From assembly GCF_016612995.1 (NCBI RefSeq), contig NZ_JAEOAH010000011.1, positions 23,287 through 87,286 on the forward strand: DNA of 64,000 nt, in the 5' to 3' direction. A model generated the notes under the pieces. That model saw only the letters and a program-made list of their open reading frames with translations. It was not told the DNA's origin and did no database searches. The translations under genes and the position numbers were made by a program. Shown here piece by piece: positions 9,108 through 18,155 of the stretch (the first letter of the stretch is position 1; every line of letters starts with the position of its first letter). Source of the stretch: Viridibacillus soli (GTDB lineage Bacteria > Bacillota > Bacilli > Bacillales_A > Planococcaceae).

Positions 9108-9360
9108 GGAGGGTTTTGATTCTGAAAACACCATTTATATAGGAAGGTTTTGCAGTTTTTCAACCATTTTAAGAACAATTATAAGCAAGATAACAGTTGC
9201 TGTAACAGAATTCGCTACGAATGCTAAAATTGCAGCAGCTTATAGGATCAACATTCCAGATACTATTGAAGACAAAATGCGACATTATATGAAATTAATA
9301 GTGTCGTGCAAGAACGAAGTGGCTAGTATTAGAGCTCCAAGCGTTGATATAAAGGTTTAA
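9100..9360 (+). CDS. Hypothetical 86-residue protein, weak start
   Basis: The frame overlaps the previous gene by 8 bases. The ATG at 9100 has no ribosome site; AAGGAGGG at 9106-9113 lies just inside the frame, so a shorter product from a non-ATG codon is possible. A terminator follows directly, which supports transcription through it. No family recognised and it may be a remnant. Confidence 0.4.
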   Translation: MNKEGFDSENTIYIGRFCSFSTILRTIISKITVAVTEFATNAKIAAAYRINIPDTIEDKMRHYMKLIVSCKNEVASIRAPSVDIKV

Positions 9361-9380
9361 AGTATAATCATTTAACCTTA

Positions 9381-9425
9381 AAAACCTATCTCCTTCTTTT
9401 ATAAAGAGGAGAATAGGTTTTTTTG
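9381..9425 (+). terminator. Terminator upstream of the chemotaxis receptor
   Basis: AAAACCTAT...CTCCT pairs with AGGAG...ATAGGTTTT around a short loop, followed by a T-run to 9425. Confidence 0.7.
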
Positions 9426-9588
9426 TCTTTTTAATGAAATTTTTGGTAACTACTATTATTTATCTCCCGTATACTATATTATATATAATTATCTAAATAA
9501 ATAGAATTTTTATGAAATTAATCACGACATTTATCATAATTTTGCAATAAAGATAAAAATGATTTGAGATGATGGGAGAGGCTATTTT

Positions 9589-11292
9589 TTGAATAAGTTA
9601 AAACATATTAAAATTGGTATGAAATTTACTACTTTGCAAGTGGGCGTAATTGTATTTTTATGTATCCTCATAACAATCGTAGCGAAATGGCAAATTGAAC
9701 AGTCGTTGATGGTAACATTTGAAGACCAGGTAACTGAGGCATCTGTAATGGGGGCGACCGTTGTAAACGATCGTTTCAAAGGAGATTGGGCAGTAAAAGA
9801 TGGCGAGCTGTATAAGGGGGAACATAATTTTACGAACGAAACTGAATTAGTTGATGAAATAGGCAAAACTATGAGTGGTGTAGTAACGATATTTAAGGGA
9901 GATACTCGTATTGCAACAAATGTACAAGTAGACGGAAAACGTTCAGTTGGCACACAAGCCTCTAAAACTGTCATCGATCAAGTACTCGAAAAGGGAAATA
10001 CCTATATAGGAGTAGCAGATGTAGTAGGAACAAGCTACGTAACAATCTATAAACCTTTAAAGGATACCTCCGGTGAAATCATTGGGATGTGGTCTGCAGG
10101 GGAACCTCTTACGAAGATTGATGAAATTACTATGGACGTTTTAACAAAAATAATATTAGCTTTACTAATAGGTGGATCCATTGCTATAATTGGCAGTATT
10201 TTATTAACGCGTGCACTTGTGAAACCAATCGCTAAAATCAATCTCCAGTTAAAAAACATTGCGCAAGGTGAGGGTGATTTAACGCAGGAACTTGCCATCA
10301 CTACGCATGATGAAACAGGTGAATTAGCGCAATCCTTTAATCAAATGCTAGGGAGCTTACGTAAAATGATGCAGCAAGTTGGGGATTCAGCAGTACATGT
10401 TGCCTCAGCTTCAGAAGAACTATCTGCAAATGCTGAACAAACAACTGATGCGACAGGCCAAATTGCGCAATCGATTCATGAAATTGCAGATGGCGCTGAA
10501 ATCCAAGAAAGCGGAGCTCATTTAAGCTTTCAGGCAATTGAAGCAGTTCGTATCAATTTACAACAAGTCGTCGACCAATCAACTACAGTTTCAAATGTTG
10601 CGAAAGAAACGAGTAAAGAAGCACAAAATGGAAATGATTCTTTGCAAAAAGTGATTAACCAAATGGATGTAATAAATAATGCTACAACAAATGCTGCCGT
10701 ATCCATAGATCAATTAGGCAAGCAATCAAAAGAAATTGGTAATATTGTAGAAGTCATTAAAGCCATTTCAGAGCAGACAAATTTATTAGCTTTAAATGCT
10801 GCTATTGAAGCAGCGAGAGCTGGGGAGCACGGAAAAGGCTTTGCCGTCGTTGCTGATGAGGTGAGAAAGCTAGCGGAGCAATCAAAAGTCTCGGCAGCGC
10901 AAATTATGGAATTGATTTCTCAAACGCAACAAGGGATGGACAAAGCCGTAAAAGCAATTGAGCTTGGTGCCAAGGAAACAGCTTCAGGTATGTTAGTTGT
11001 TGAAGAAACAAAACAAGGATTTGGGAAGATCATGCAATCCGTTAAACAAGTATCAGAAAGAATTCAAGAAGTGAGTTCGATCGCAACAAATATGCACGAT
11101 ACTGTTCAAAATGTCCATGCATCGGTAGAAGATACATTGAATATTGCGAAAAACTCAACAAGCACAACCCAAATCGTTGCCTCAGCATCAGAAGAGCAAC
11201 TAGCTACTATGGAAGAAATTACATCATCAGCTGAAACAATGTCTAAAATGGCAGAAGAGCTACAGCAATTAGTGAACCAATTTAAATATTAA
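9589..11292 (+). CDS. Methyl-accepting chemotaxis protein with single Cache sensor
   Basis: Membrane chemoreceptor of 567 residues that signals to CheA/CheW. It begins at a TTG with GGGAGAG eight bases upstream. A first membrane helix (about 13-33) is followed by an extracellular single-Cache domain (about 40-185), a second helix (about 190-212), a HAMP domain ([22 protein letters not shown]) and the cytoplasmic signalling domain with the hairpin tip [21 protein letters not shown]. There is no C-terminal pentapeptide tether for CheR. A terminator follows at 11300. The ligand is unknown. Confidence 0.93.
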   Translation: MNKLKHIKIGMKFTTLQVGVIVFLCILITIVAKWQIEQSLMVTFEDQVTEASVMGATVVNDRFKGDWAVKDGELYKGEHNFTNETELVDEIGKTMSGVVTIFKGDTRIATNVQVDGKRSVGTQASKTVIDQVLEKGNTYIGVADVVGTSYVTIYKPLKDTSGEIIGMWSAGEPLTKIDEITMDVLTKIILALLIGGSIAIIGSILLTRALVKPIAKINLQLKNIAQGEGDLTQELAITTHDETGELAQSFNQMLGSLRKMMQQVGDSAVHVASASEELSANAEQTTDATGQIAQSIHEIADGAEIQESGAHLSFQAIEAVRINLQQVVDQSTTVSNVAKETSKEAQNGNDSLQKVINQMDVINNATTNAAVSIDQLGKQSKEIGNIVEVIKAISEQTNLLALNAAIEAARAGEHGKGFAVVADEVRKLAEQSKVSAAQIMELISQTQQGMDKAVKAIELGAKETASGMLVVEETKQGFGKIMQSVKQVSERIQEVSSIATNMHDTVQNVHASVEDTLNIAKNSTSTTQIVASASEEQLATMEEITSSAETMSKMAEELQQLVNQFKY

Positions 11293-11299
11293 TCATGCC

Positions 11300-11327
11300 A
11301 ACCCTCTACATTTCGTAGGGGGTTTTC
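11300..11327 (+). terminator. Terminator of the chemotaxis receptor gene
   Basis: AACCCTCTAC (11300-11309) pairs with GTAGGGGGTT (11315-11324), then TTTCT. Confidence 0.75.
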
Positions 11328-11356
11328 TGTAAGATAGAAAAAAGGAGGGGACCTTT

Positions 11357-11476
11357 ATGACAAGAGGTATTTTCATAAGTATTCGAATAGCCTTTTGTAA
11401 TCTCATAAAATTACAGGAAAAGGTCAATGAGTTTTGTTCGAAAATTCCAAACAAACCTATAATTTTGGATTTATGA
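11357..11476 (+). CDS. Possible small peptide (39 residues), perhaps a gene remnant
   Basis: ATG at 11357 with AAAGGAGGGG about eight bases upstream, an excellent site, but the frame is only 39 codons (MTRGIFISIRIAFCNLIKL...). The sequence to 11738 keeps coding-like pieces in other frames (for example FGFMNQRLLQIIGNGDQLFN and YPELDIYLKNNAQWQEIF) broken by stops, so this may be the start of a longer decayed gene. Function unknown. Confidence 0.3.
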   Translation: MTRGIFISIRIAFCNLIKLQEKVNEFCSKIPNKPIILDL

Positions 11477-11738
11477 ACCAGCGCCTACTTCAGATCATAG
11501 GCAACGGCGATCAACTATTCAATGATTGTCATACAAAATTTACATATGCGTATCCTGTTTTAAATTTACAAGAGCTAGTTAAACCAATTTTATTGAACAC
11601 TTTTAAAGGAAAGTAGCATTTCACACCACCACAAGGCTTTGCAAATTGTTCTAGTATCCAGAATTAGATATTTATTTAAAAAATAATGCACAGTGGCAAG
11701 AAATATTTTAACCAGACTGTGAAAAAGGAGTTCAAGCT

Positions 11739-12082
11739 ATGAAGAACCTTGAATATGATAACGTAAATACATTTATAAAGCCGCTTTACTTTATAGGAAT
11801 TTGTATTGTAATTGGAGGGTGTATGGCTAGTCGGAATTTTTCAAGTAATGCAGGTGAACTATGAGTGATTTTAGAAATCGCAAACGAGGAAAGAACATAT
11901 GGTCCACTTTTAAATAGAGCTGAAGTCAATGAATATTTGGGAATTGATGATTCAACATTTGCAAGGTTAACTAGGCACAGTGGCGATACTTATAAGGCAT
12001 ACCTTATTTACAAGTAGACGAGGTATATTTAAAGTTTAGATACCTGGTTAAAGAATATAGATACCTATTTAAAAATGTATGA
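11739..12082 (+). pseudogene. Membrane-anchored excisionase-type HTH protein, broken
   Basis: ATG at 11739 with AAAAAGGAG ahead. The frame encodes an N-terminal helix (FIKPLYFIGICIVIGGCMAS), meets a TGA at 11862, and continues in the same frame with YGPLLNRAEVNEYLGIDDST, which looks like an excisionase-type helix-turn-helix (LLxRxEVxEYLGI...). One base is missing near 11995; after a shift the text resumes GIPYLQVDEVYLKF to a TGA at 12080. One nonsense codon plus one frameshift make an intact product unlikely. The HTH call rests on motif resemblance. Confidence 0.65.
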
Positions 12083-12087
12083 ATAAA

Positions 12088-12113
12088 AAAGAGCTAGCAC
12101 ATGCCAGCTCTTA
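12088..12113 (-). terminator. Terminator of the 12111-12332 gene
   Basis: On the minus strand AAGAGCT pairs with AGCTCTT around a short loop, then six Ts; the stem begins inside the stop codon. Confidence 0.7.
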
Positions 12114-12332
12114 ATCCTTCTCAATATTTTCAGCCTTGGCTTTTAATCGAAATTCTTTGATCAAATAGGTGATAAAAGCGATACAAGCAATTGTTACTGT
12201 AAGGTATAAAGTGGCAAGGGGATACGATTTAGTCGCGTATTTAACTAGTGCTTGGTTACCAAAAAATATCGTTAAAACAACAACAACCGTTATACAAAAT
12301 GGGTTTAATAAATAGGGCACAATTTTTGACAT
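12111..12332 (-). CDS. Small two-helix membrane protein
   Basis: 73 residues with two hydrophobic helices (about 9-26 and 37-58) and a charged tail RLKAKAENIEKD. GGAG lies upstream of the ATG on the minus strand, and the gene has its own terminator. Similar in plan to the proteins at 8584 and 14962; family not recognised. Confidence 0.6.
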   Translation of the reverse strand: MSKIVPYLLNPFCITVVVVLTIFFGNQALVKYATKSYPLATLYLTVTIACIAFITYLIKEFRLKAKAENIEKD

Positions 12333-12461
12333 GATGTTATGGAGCTCCTTTAACTAATCGATCATATAATTCAATTCTATCATATGGATCGTTATTCTAA
12401 TATTAAAATCCTTATTAAAAAATCACCATGATTAGAAATAAATGAAATAGAGGGAAACAAA

Positions 12462-13280
12462 ATGAGTATACAATTAATTGCATTAGATATGGATGGCACG
12501 ACTTTAACACCTGCTTTACAGTTAACAAAAAAGACAATTGAGACCATTAAAAGAGCGATAGACCGCAATGTAGAAGTTGTCATTTGTACTGGAAGGACAC
12601 TTGATGAATTAGAAGACGTCTTTTTACACTTACCATTTGTGAAATATGTAATAGCGGGAAATGGATCAGCGGTGTGGAACTTAGCTACCAAGGAAAAAAT
12701 ATACGAAAATACTTTATCACTCAAACAAACAATGCAAATTCTGCAATTGTTAGAGCAGATTGATCTACGCATTGAAGCATTCGCGGATGGTAAAGTGTAT
12801 ATTAGACAACATTGCTACGATCGACCTGTGGAGTATGGGGCAGGTGAATTTGCACACTTTATAATTAAAACACGTACACCCGTACCGAATATTCATGATT
12901 TTATTACTGAACGCAATTTACCGATCGACAAATTTAATTTGTATTTTAAAAAGGTAGAGGAACGGGCTGCTATGTGGAATCAACTAGAAAAGCTTGGCTA
13001 CAGCATTACTACTTCGTTTCAGCAAAATGTTGAGGTCAATTCAAGTACGGCCAATAAAGGCAACGCATTAAAAGAGTTAAGCTCTTCATTGAATATGACA
13101 TCTGAAAATGTCATGGCTATTGGAGATGCTATGAATGATTTGTCGATGCTGAAATTTGCTGGACTACCAATTGCTATGGGAAATGCAGTTCCTGCTGTTA
13201 AAGAAATCGCTCAATATATTACAGATACCAATAGCGATGAAGGCGTTGCAAAGGCAATTGAAAAATTTATATTAAAATAA
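12462..13280 (+). CDS. Cof-type HAD-superfamily phosphatase
   Basis: 272-residue cytoplasmic hydrolase of the HAD IIB (Cof) subfamily, probably a sugar-phosphate phosphatase. Motif I is LDMDGT with nucleophile Asp9 and acid Asp11; motif II is VICTGRT; motif III/IV is the lysine in NKGNALKEL with GDAMNDLSML; the C2-type cap lies between. GAGGGAAAC precedes the ATG and a strong terminator follows. The substrate is not predictable. Confidence 0.9.
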   Translation: MSIQLIALDMDGTTLTPALQLTKKTIETIKRAIDRNVEVVICTGRTLDELEDVFLHLPFVKYVIAGNGSAVWNLATKEKIYENTLSLKQTMQILQLLEQIDLRIEAFADGKVYIRQHCYDRPVEYGAGEFAHFIIKTRTPVPNIHDFITERNLPIDKFNLYFKKVEERAAMWNQLEKLGYSITTSFQQNVEVNSSTANKGNALKELSSSLNMTSENVMAIGDAMNDLSMLKFAGLPIAMGNAVPAVKEIAQYITDTNSDEGVAKAIEKFILK

Positions 13281-13286
13281 TGATGA

Positions 13287-13320
13287 GCACACAGGTGAAA
13301 TTCATTTGTGTGCCTTTTTT
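13287..13320 (+). terminator. Terminator of the HAD phosphatase gene
   Basis: GCACACA (13287-13293) pairs with TGTGTGC (13307-13313), followed by six Ts. Confidence 0.8.
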
Positions 13321-13394
13321 ATTAAGACTATGTTACATTTCAATGGTGTTTAAATAAAAGCCGTAAACGTTTATAGAATCTATGCTTTTTGAAT

Positions 13395-13907
13395 TTATAA
13401 GCTATGTATCTTTGAAAGTTCTTCTTTAAATATTGCACATTGTTTGATAAATGTTTCCCAATCAACTAAAATAGTGGTTTCCATTTTTAAATCCGCTTTA
13501 ATTAAAGCGTTATTTACTATCTTAGCTTTTTCAATATCTTCCTTTGACCATTCAGCAATAGCGTAAACATCGTTATTTGGAAGTTGTTGCAAAGTATTAG
13601 CTATAGTGACTAACATAGTAAGTTCTTCTTTATTCAATACTTTTGAAGGAAACGTATACGATGTAGTTCCATACCATAAATCATCAATGATTATTTGTAA
13701 TTTATTTGAAATTAGCTGTGGATTTTCCCAGTTTTCATCTTCTTGAAAGGCTATAATTCCTTGTAATTCAACAAGTGATGATTGCGTGTTGTCCAGGAAG
13801 TATTGTTTTTGATGCCACTGATTTAGATATAAAACATATCCTAAAGAAATGATTAAGACAGCTACAAGACTACTTAATATAATCGTTGTTTTAGTTAAAT
13901 TTTTCAT
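13395..13907 (-). CDS. Membrane-anchored hypothetical protein
   Basis: 170 residues from the ATG at 13907. GAGGAGG lies six bases upstream of it, whereas the ATG two codons earlier abuts that site. An N-terminal helix (TTIILSSLVAVLIISLGYVL) anchors a mostly helical, acidic extracytoplasmic domain of about 140 residues without cysteine motifs. Family not recognised; it stands alone between two plus-strand genes. Confidence 0.65.
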   Translation of the reverse strand: MKNLTKTTIILSSLVAVLIISLGYVLYLNQWHQKQYFLDNTQSSLVELQGIIAFQEDENWENPQLISNKLQIIIDDLWYGTTSYTFPSKVLNKEELTMLVTIANTLQQLPNNDVYAIAEWSKEDIEKAKIVNNALIKADLKMETTILVDWETFIKQCAIFKEELSKIHSL

Positions 13908-14141
13908 AGTCATCCTCCTCGTATAGGAGTATTATACTGCACAACCCGTAAATATCCCAAATCATCTTATAATGTGATCATTTTCATTTGCGCAGAAAAT
14001 TTCTTTAAATAGAGTGATATGTTCGTGTAAATCAATAACAAAAATTAGTTTTTACATAGTCTACTTTAAATAAACGGATGTATACGGCTATCATTTGCTA
14101 TAATAAGCTTATCAAGTACTGTTTGATAGGGAGATTGAATC

Positions 14142-14948
14142 ATGGAGATATTTTCACTTAGTGGACCGAGCGGAACAGGGAAAAGTTCGGCTGCAATTGA
14201 GTTTGCACATATACATCAAATTGAAGCCATTATCGATGATGGCCTACTTATTGTTAATGGTGAAAAGGCAGCGGGTACATCTGCGAAATTTGAGAAGTCG
14301 GTTTTTAAGGCTGTAAAGCGAGCAATTTTCATGGATTCTGATCATTTACGGGATGTACAAGAGGCTATTGATCATCATCAACTTCAGAAATTATTACTCA
14401 TAGGTACTTCTGATAAAATGACGATGCAAATTGCAGAGCGACTTAATCGCGGAGAAGTGGCTCATTTTTATTACATTAGTGATTTACGTTCTTCTATTGA
14501 GATGAAGCTTGCGAAGTTTATACGTAAAACGGAAGGTAAGCATATTATGCCAATTCCAGTCAAGCAAGTCGAGCAAAATTTCTTTAAACGTTTTATCCAA
14601 AAGGGTGTTGAAATTTTCACATCAAAGCGTGAGAAAATTGGAGAAACGACAATTGTACAGCCAGATTTTCATGATGAAACGATTGTCATTCAAAAAAGAG
14701 CGTTCACAGATATCGTAAAAATTACTTGTGATCTGAGCCCGTATATTGCGAGATGCAACAAAATTCACTATCATCATCTGCCTTTACCGATGGTACATAT
14801 TACAGTTATTTTGAACGGTCCAATCGATTATTCAGTTCCAAACGCTATGCTTACATTACAAAAAGAAATCGCCAAGCAATTTGATAAACATTTTGACTTG
14901 GAATTAGCAGAAATCCGAATGACAGTTAATCAAATACAGATGAGTTGA
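14142..14948 (+). CDS. P-loop NTPase-like protein, unknown function
   Basis: 268 residues. Walker A GPSGTGKSS spans residues 8-16. A possible Walker B-like strand LQKLLLIGTSDKM lies near residue 86, and a separate C-terminal domain of about 75 residues (NKIHYHHLPLPMVHITVILN) has an alternating beta pattern a little like Asp23-type proteins. GGGAG precedes the ATG. The next small membrane gene begins 13 bases after the stop and shares its terminator, so the two are cotranscribed. Nucleotide binding is likely; the role is unknown. Confidence 0.7.
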   Translation: MEIFSLSGPSGTGKSSAAIEFAHIHQIEAIIDDGLLIVNGEKAAGTSAKFEKSVFKAVKRAIFMDSDHLRDVQEAIDHHQLQKLLLIGTSDKMTMQIAERLNRGEVAHFYYISDLRSSIEMKLAKFIRKTEGKHIMPIPVKQVEQNFFKRFIQKGVEIFTSKREKIGETTIVQPDFHDETIVIQKRAFTDIVKITCDLSPYIARCNKIHYHHLPLPMVHITVILNGPIDYSVPNAMLTLQKEIAKQFDKHFDLELAEIRMTVNQIQMS

Positions 14949-14961
14949 GGTTTTAATAAAA

Positions 14962-15150
14962 ATGATTTATAAAATAATAAGTATGTTAGGTAGTATCCTT
15001 GTTGCAGCTATCGTATTTACTGTTGTAGATTCAGCACTAAATATATGGTTGAAGATTTTCTTAGTTCTTGTTATTGCACTTTGTTATATATGGCTTTACA
15101 TTAAAATGGATAGTATTCGGTCGAAAGAGAAAGTGAGTGAGAGACAATAG
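14962..15150 (+). CDS. Small two-helix membrane protein downstream of the P-loop gene
   Basis: 62 residues with two helices (IISMLGSILVAAIVFTVV and IFLVLVIALCYIWLYI) and a basic/acidic tail. Its ribosome site is poor and overlaps the previous stop region, suggesting translational coupling. A strong terminator at 15159 ends the unit. Family not recognised. Confidence 0.6.
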   Translation: MIYKIISMLGSILVAAIVFTVVDSALNIWLKIFLVLVIALCYIWLYIKMDSIRSKEKVSERQ

Positions 15151-15158
15151 TTATAAAA

Positions 15159-15199
15159 GAAGAAGCAGTCAAGTTATAAATATTGACTGCTTCTTTTTT
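15159..15199 (+). terminator. Strong terminator
   Basis: GAAGCAGTCAA (15162-15172) pairs perfectly with TTGACTGCTTC (15183-15193), followed by six Ts. Confidence 0.88.
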
Positions 15200-15275
15200 A
15201 TGCATAAAAATTTGGAATTTCGATACTTTCTTGAAAGATGCTTCAAAACGTTCAATTTGTATTTAATAGCTATAT

Positions 15276-15400
15276 TAGGTGTGTTGATTAGGGGAATATT
15301 AGGTTGTTATTTATCGTTAAAATGGTTTTTTATGTTCAATAATAATGTATGTTACTACATTTTTTAGTTGATCGTAGCGGAGGGTGCTTGCCCGCGCCTG
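15276..15400. mobile_element. Internally deleted copy of the 225-bp element
   Basis: The left end TAGGTGTGTTGATTA and the following 110 bases match the copy at 8205. The sequence then jumps from the GC-rich core to the last few bases of the right end (CGCCTG). It is flanked by near-identical 9-bp direct repeats TAGCTATAT (15267-15275) and TAACTATAT (15401-15409), as expected of an old insertion. It lies just upstream of a DoxX pseudogene. Confidence 0.72.
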
Positions 15401-15445
15401 TAACTATATAGGTAAAATGTAACTATAAAATGTATTATATATGTA

Positions 15446-16137
15446 ATGATGTTGATTGAAATGAATTATAAAAACGCCGTTTATATTCCAGAAAACTCAG
15501 TCTCACATTTTTTATTTAGTGATTCTCGTTCTGCAATCATATGGTTATTTATTCGACTTTATGTGGGGTATTGTTGGCTGAAGGCTGGATGGCGGAAGGT
15601 ACAAAGTGATGCGTGGACGGGGAAAAACGCCGGAGCGACTCTCGAAGAATTTTTGAAAGGTACACTTGCAAAATCAGAGGAAACGGCGGATATGGCTGGA
15701 TAGTATGCTACTTTTCTTGAAAACAATGTGCTTCCAAATGCAAAAATATTCTCGTTTGTCGTCGATGTATGGTGAATTGTTAGTAGGTTTGGTTTTCGGT
15801 TTTATTGACAGGGATTGCCGCTTTTTTGTGTGCTTTAATGAATGCCAGTTTTTTGTTTGCTGGAACACTTAGTACAAACCCAATCCTATTTATCCTTGCG
15901 ACTTCGTTAGTACTTACTTGGAAAGTTGATGGATGGTATGGATTAGATCGATGGGCACTTCCGTTATTAGGAACACCTTGGAATAGGAAAAAGAGTAGTA
16001 GTGAGGTACGAGGTTATGGAACTATTCAAGATTGTAATAAGACTAGGTACCTTATTTTTTTGCCAGAACATAGAAGCAGTCAAGTGCTTATAAAACAAAA
16101 AATGATGGACTCCAATAATTTCAACCATTTTCTTTAA
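15446..16137 (+). pseudogene. DoxX-family membrane protein, degenerate
   Basis: The first frame (from 15446) gives the DoxX N-terminus with RLYVGYCWLKAGWRKV. TAG at 15701 stands where a Trp codon (GWYATFLENNVLP) is expected. One extra base near 15764 shifts the frame to MYGELLVGLVFGF, and a further shift leads to LTGIAAFLCALMNASFLFAG and WKVDGWYGLDRWALPLLGTPW, the typical DoxX C-terminus. No ribosome site is visible and the deleted element lies 45 bases upstream. At least three lesions, so it is dead. The family call comes from the conserved helix and GWYGLDRWALP motifs. Confidence 0.8.
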
Positions 16138-16690
16138 CTCCAGTTACCAAAGATATAAACAACAAAAGAATTTCACGTTAATTCTAATGTGCTTAAAAAT
16201 AAGAACAAACGTAATCTATTGAAGGTTCCTTTTAAAGACAAAAGTATACTTGTTCACTTGGATTAACAGAGAAATTATGGGCATCAGAAGAGAAAAAGTA
16301 AGGGGTTTATAGTCTACTTTTGCGAGTGTATTTACTAACCAAAAAGCTACAGTAACTATAATATTATTCTATTCGCTAAACTGCGCCATATTTTCTGTAT
16401 TAATAAGCGTATATTCTACATCTACATGCTTCAAGAAATAAAGATTTACTAATTGAAAAAGTGTGATGCTGTATGATCTTTACCTAGAGAATTAGTAGGT
16501 TATGGAATAGGTTGCTCTGTTTTATTCTCTCAAGAATTGATGAACTAAAGTACAAGTCAAGAATTGTGGGTAAATGAGTGGAGAAATTATTTTACCCACA
16601 ATATTTGAAGATATTGTTACAACGAAATTTTGCATCGCTTTTTTGGGGCATTTATAGAAGGTTTTATATTAACTAATAAATCAAAAAAAA
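16138..16690. other. Gene-free stretch before the SAM riboswitch
   Basis: About 550 AT-rich bases with stops in all frames. The only clear structure is a perfect 12-bp inverted repeat, ATTGTGGGTAAA (16563-16574) with TTTACCCACAAT (16591-16602), which lacks a T-tract. An A-run at 16683-16695 directly precedes the promoter and may act as an UP element. Confidence 0.5.
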
Positions 16691-16695
16691 AAAAA

Positions 16696-16724
16696 TTGAC
16701 ATGATTATTAAAATCTATTAATAT
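16696..16724 (+). promoter_or_regulatory. SigA promoter of the metK-spe operon
   Basis: TTGACA (16696-16701), 17-bp spacer, TAATAT (16719-16724): a consensus -35 and near-consensus -10, with an A-tract upstream. It places the start of transcription shortly before the riboswitch P1 helix. Confidence 0.8.
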
Positions 16725-16747
16725 TAGCACCAACATAAATAAAGTCT

Positions 16748-16927
16748 ATCTTATTAATAGCCGTTGAGACGAGGGGTCGAAGATACGGTGGCAAACCAAT
16801 TTGGTTCAAAGTGAATCAGATCATGGGTGCCCAACCTGAGCGCAAAGCATTTTGTTTTGTGAACGATAAGAGGATAAGCAGCTGATATTAATCGAAGCTT
16901 TCCTTTGGTTGGAGGAGAGCTTTTTTT
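16748..16927 (+). promoter_or_regulatory. SAM-I (S-box) type riboswitch with intrinsic terminator
   Basis: P1 is TCTTAT (16749-16754) with ATAAGA (16866-16871). P2 is CCGT/ACGG (16761-16764, 16785-16788), carrying a kink-turn-like UGA/GAAGAU junction and the inner stem GAC/GUC with loop GAGGG. GGCAAACC follows, then a long P3 (TTGGTTC with GAATCAG), the conserved GGGTGCCCAACC joint, and an 8-bp P4 (CGCAAAGC). Loop GGG (16773-16775) can pair with CCC (16830-16832), the family pseudoknot. The expression platform is AAGCTTTCCT/AGGAGAGCTT (16895-16922) with seven Ts. It should shut off metK-spe when S-adenosylmethionine is high. The 5' core deviates from the usual consensus. Confidence 0.75.
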
Positions 16928-16964
16928 GTGCCTAAAAAATGTGTTTATTTGTTAGGAGTGTTTA

Positions 16965-18155
16965 ATGTTGGTTGAAAAAATTTTATTTACTTCAGAATCT
17001 GTATCAGAAGGACATCCAGATAAAATCGCAGATCAAATTTCTGATGCTGTGTTGGATGCGGCTCTTGAACAGGATCCATTATCTAGGGTGGCATGCGAAG
17101 TGTTTGATACAACAAACACGGTAATAGTAGGCGGTGAAATCACCACTACAGCTATTTTAGATATTGAGAAAATCGCACGTGATACATTAATTGAAATTGG
17201 TTACATCGATGATCGCTTCGGAATAGACGGACGTACTTGTGATGTACAAGTATTGGTCCACACGCAATCTCCTGATATTGCGATGGGTATTGATTCATCA
17301 AGTGATACTAAGGCAATTGGGGCTGGTGACCAAGGTATTATGTTTGGCTATGCGACTGATGAAACGAAAAACTTAATGCCATTACCGATTGAAATGGCAC
17401 ATACACTTGTGAAAAAAGCATCACAGTTAAGAAAAAACGGAGCGTTTAAATGGGCACGACCAGACATGAAATCACAAGTAACAATCGATTATACAAATCC
17501 TAAGGAGCCAAGAATTGACACCATTTTAATGTCTATTCAGCATGATGGGGATTTTGATAAAGATATATTTGAAAATTATGTAATAGAGAACATTATTAAA
17601 GAGACTGCAAGAGAATTTAATCTAAATCAATCATTTCGAATTTTGATTAACCCAACTGGACGATTTGTTGTTGGAGGTCCTCATGGCGATGCTGGTTTAA
17701 CTGGGCGTAAGATTATTGTAGATACGTATGGAGGAGCTGCACGTCATGGAGGCGGCGCATTTTCTGGTAAAGATTGCACGAAAGTTGACCGTTCAGCTGC
17801 ATATGCAGCCCGTTATGTAGCAAAAAATATCGTTGCTGCGGGATTGACAAAAAAATGTGAAATTCAGTTGTCCTATGCAATTGGAGTGAGTGAACCTATT
17901 AGTATTGCTATCGAAACATTTGGAACTGAAAAAGTACCACATGAGCAATTACTGCGTGCAATTCGCCGAATTTTCAATCTAACACCAGATGGAATCATCA
18001 ATATGCTGAACTTGCGTAAGCCTCAATATAAACAGGTGGCTGCCTATGGGCATTTCGGCAGAAGTGATCTTGATGTTCCGTGGGAAAGAACGGATAAAGT
18101 AGAGGAACTAAAACAAGTATTAGCAACTTATGAATTTGCTGGAGTAGGACAATGA
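16965..18155 (+). CDS. metK: MetK, S-adenosylmethionine synthetase
   Basis: Makes S-adenosylmethionine from methionine and ATP. The 396 residues contain [11 protein letters not shown] (His17, Asp19), the hexapeptide GAGDQG, and the phosphate loop [21 protein letters not shown] lies six bases before the ATG. Its position as first gene before speA-speH-speE-speB indicates supply of SAM for spermidine synthesis. The central region is shorter and different from the housekeeping Bacillus MetK as I remember it, so it may be a second, dedicated isozyme. It overlaps speA by 4 bases. Confidence 0.93.
   Translation: MLVEKILFTSESVSEGHPDKIADQISDAVLDAALEQDPLSRVACEVFDTTNTVIVGGEITTTAILDIEKIARDTLIEIGYIDDRFGIDGRTCDVQVLVHTQSPDIAMGIDSSSDTKAIGAGDQGIMFGYATDETKNLMPLPIEMAHTLVKKASQLRKNGAFKWARPDMKSQVTIDYTNPKEPRIDTILMSIQHDGDFDKDIFENYVIENIIKETAREFNLNQSFRILINPTGRFVVGGPHGDAGLTGRKIIVDTYGGAARHGGGAFSGKDCTKVDRSAAYAARYVAKNIVAAGLTKKCEIQLSYAIGVSEPISIAIETFGTEKVPHEQLLRAIRRIFNLTPDGIINMLNLRKPQYKQVAAYGHFGRSDLDVPWERTDKVEELKQVLATYEFAGVGQ

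Noticed and set aside
16748..16927. TPP, lysine or T-box leader for metK
   Set aside because: Neither the TPP CTGAGA core, the lysine-box motifs nor a GGTGGTACCGCG T-box is present; helices and joints fit the SAM-I layout.
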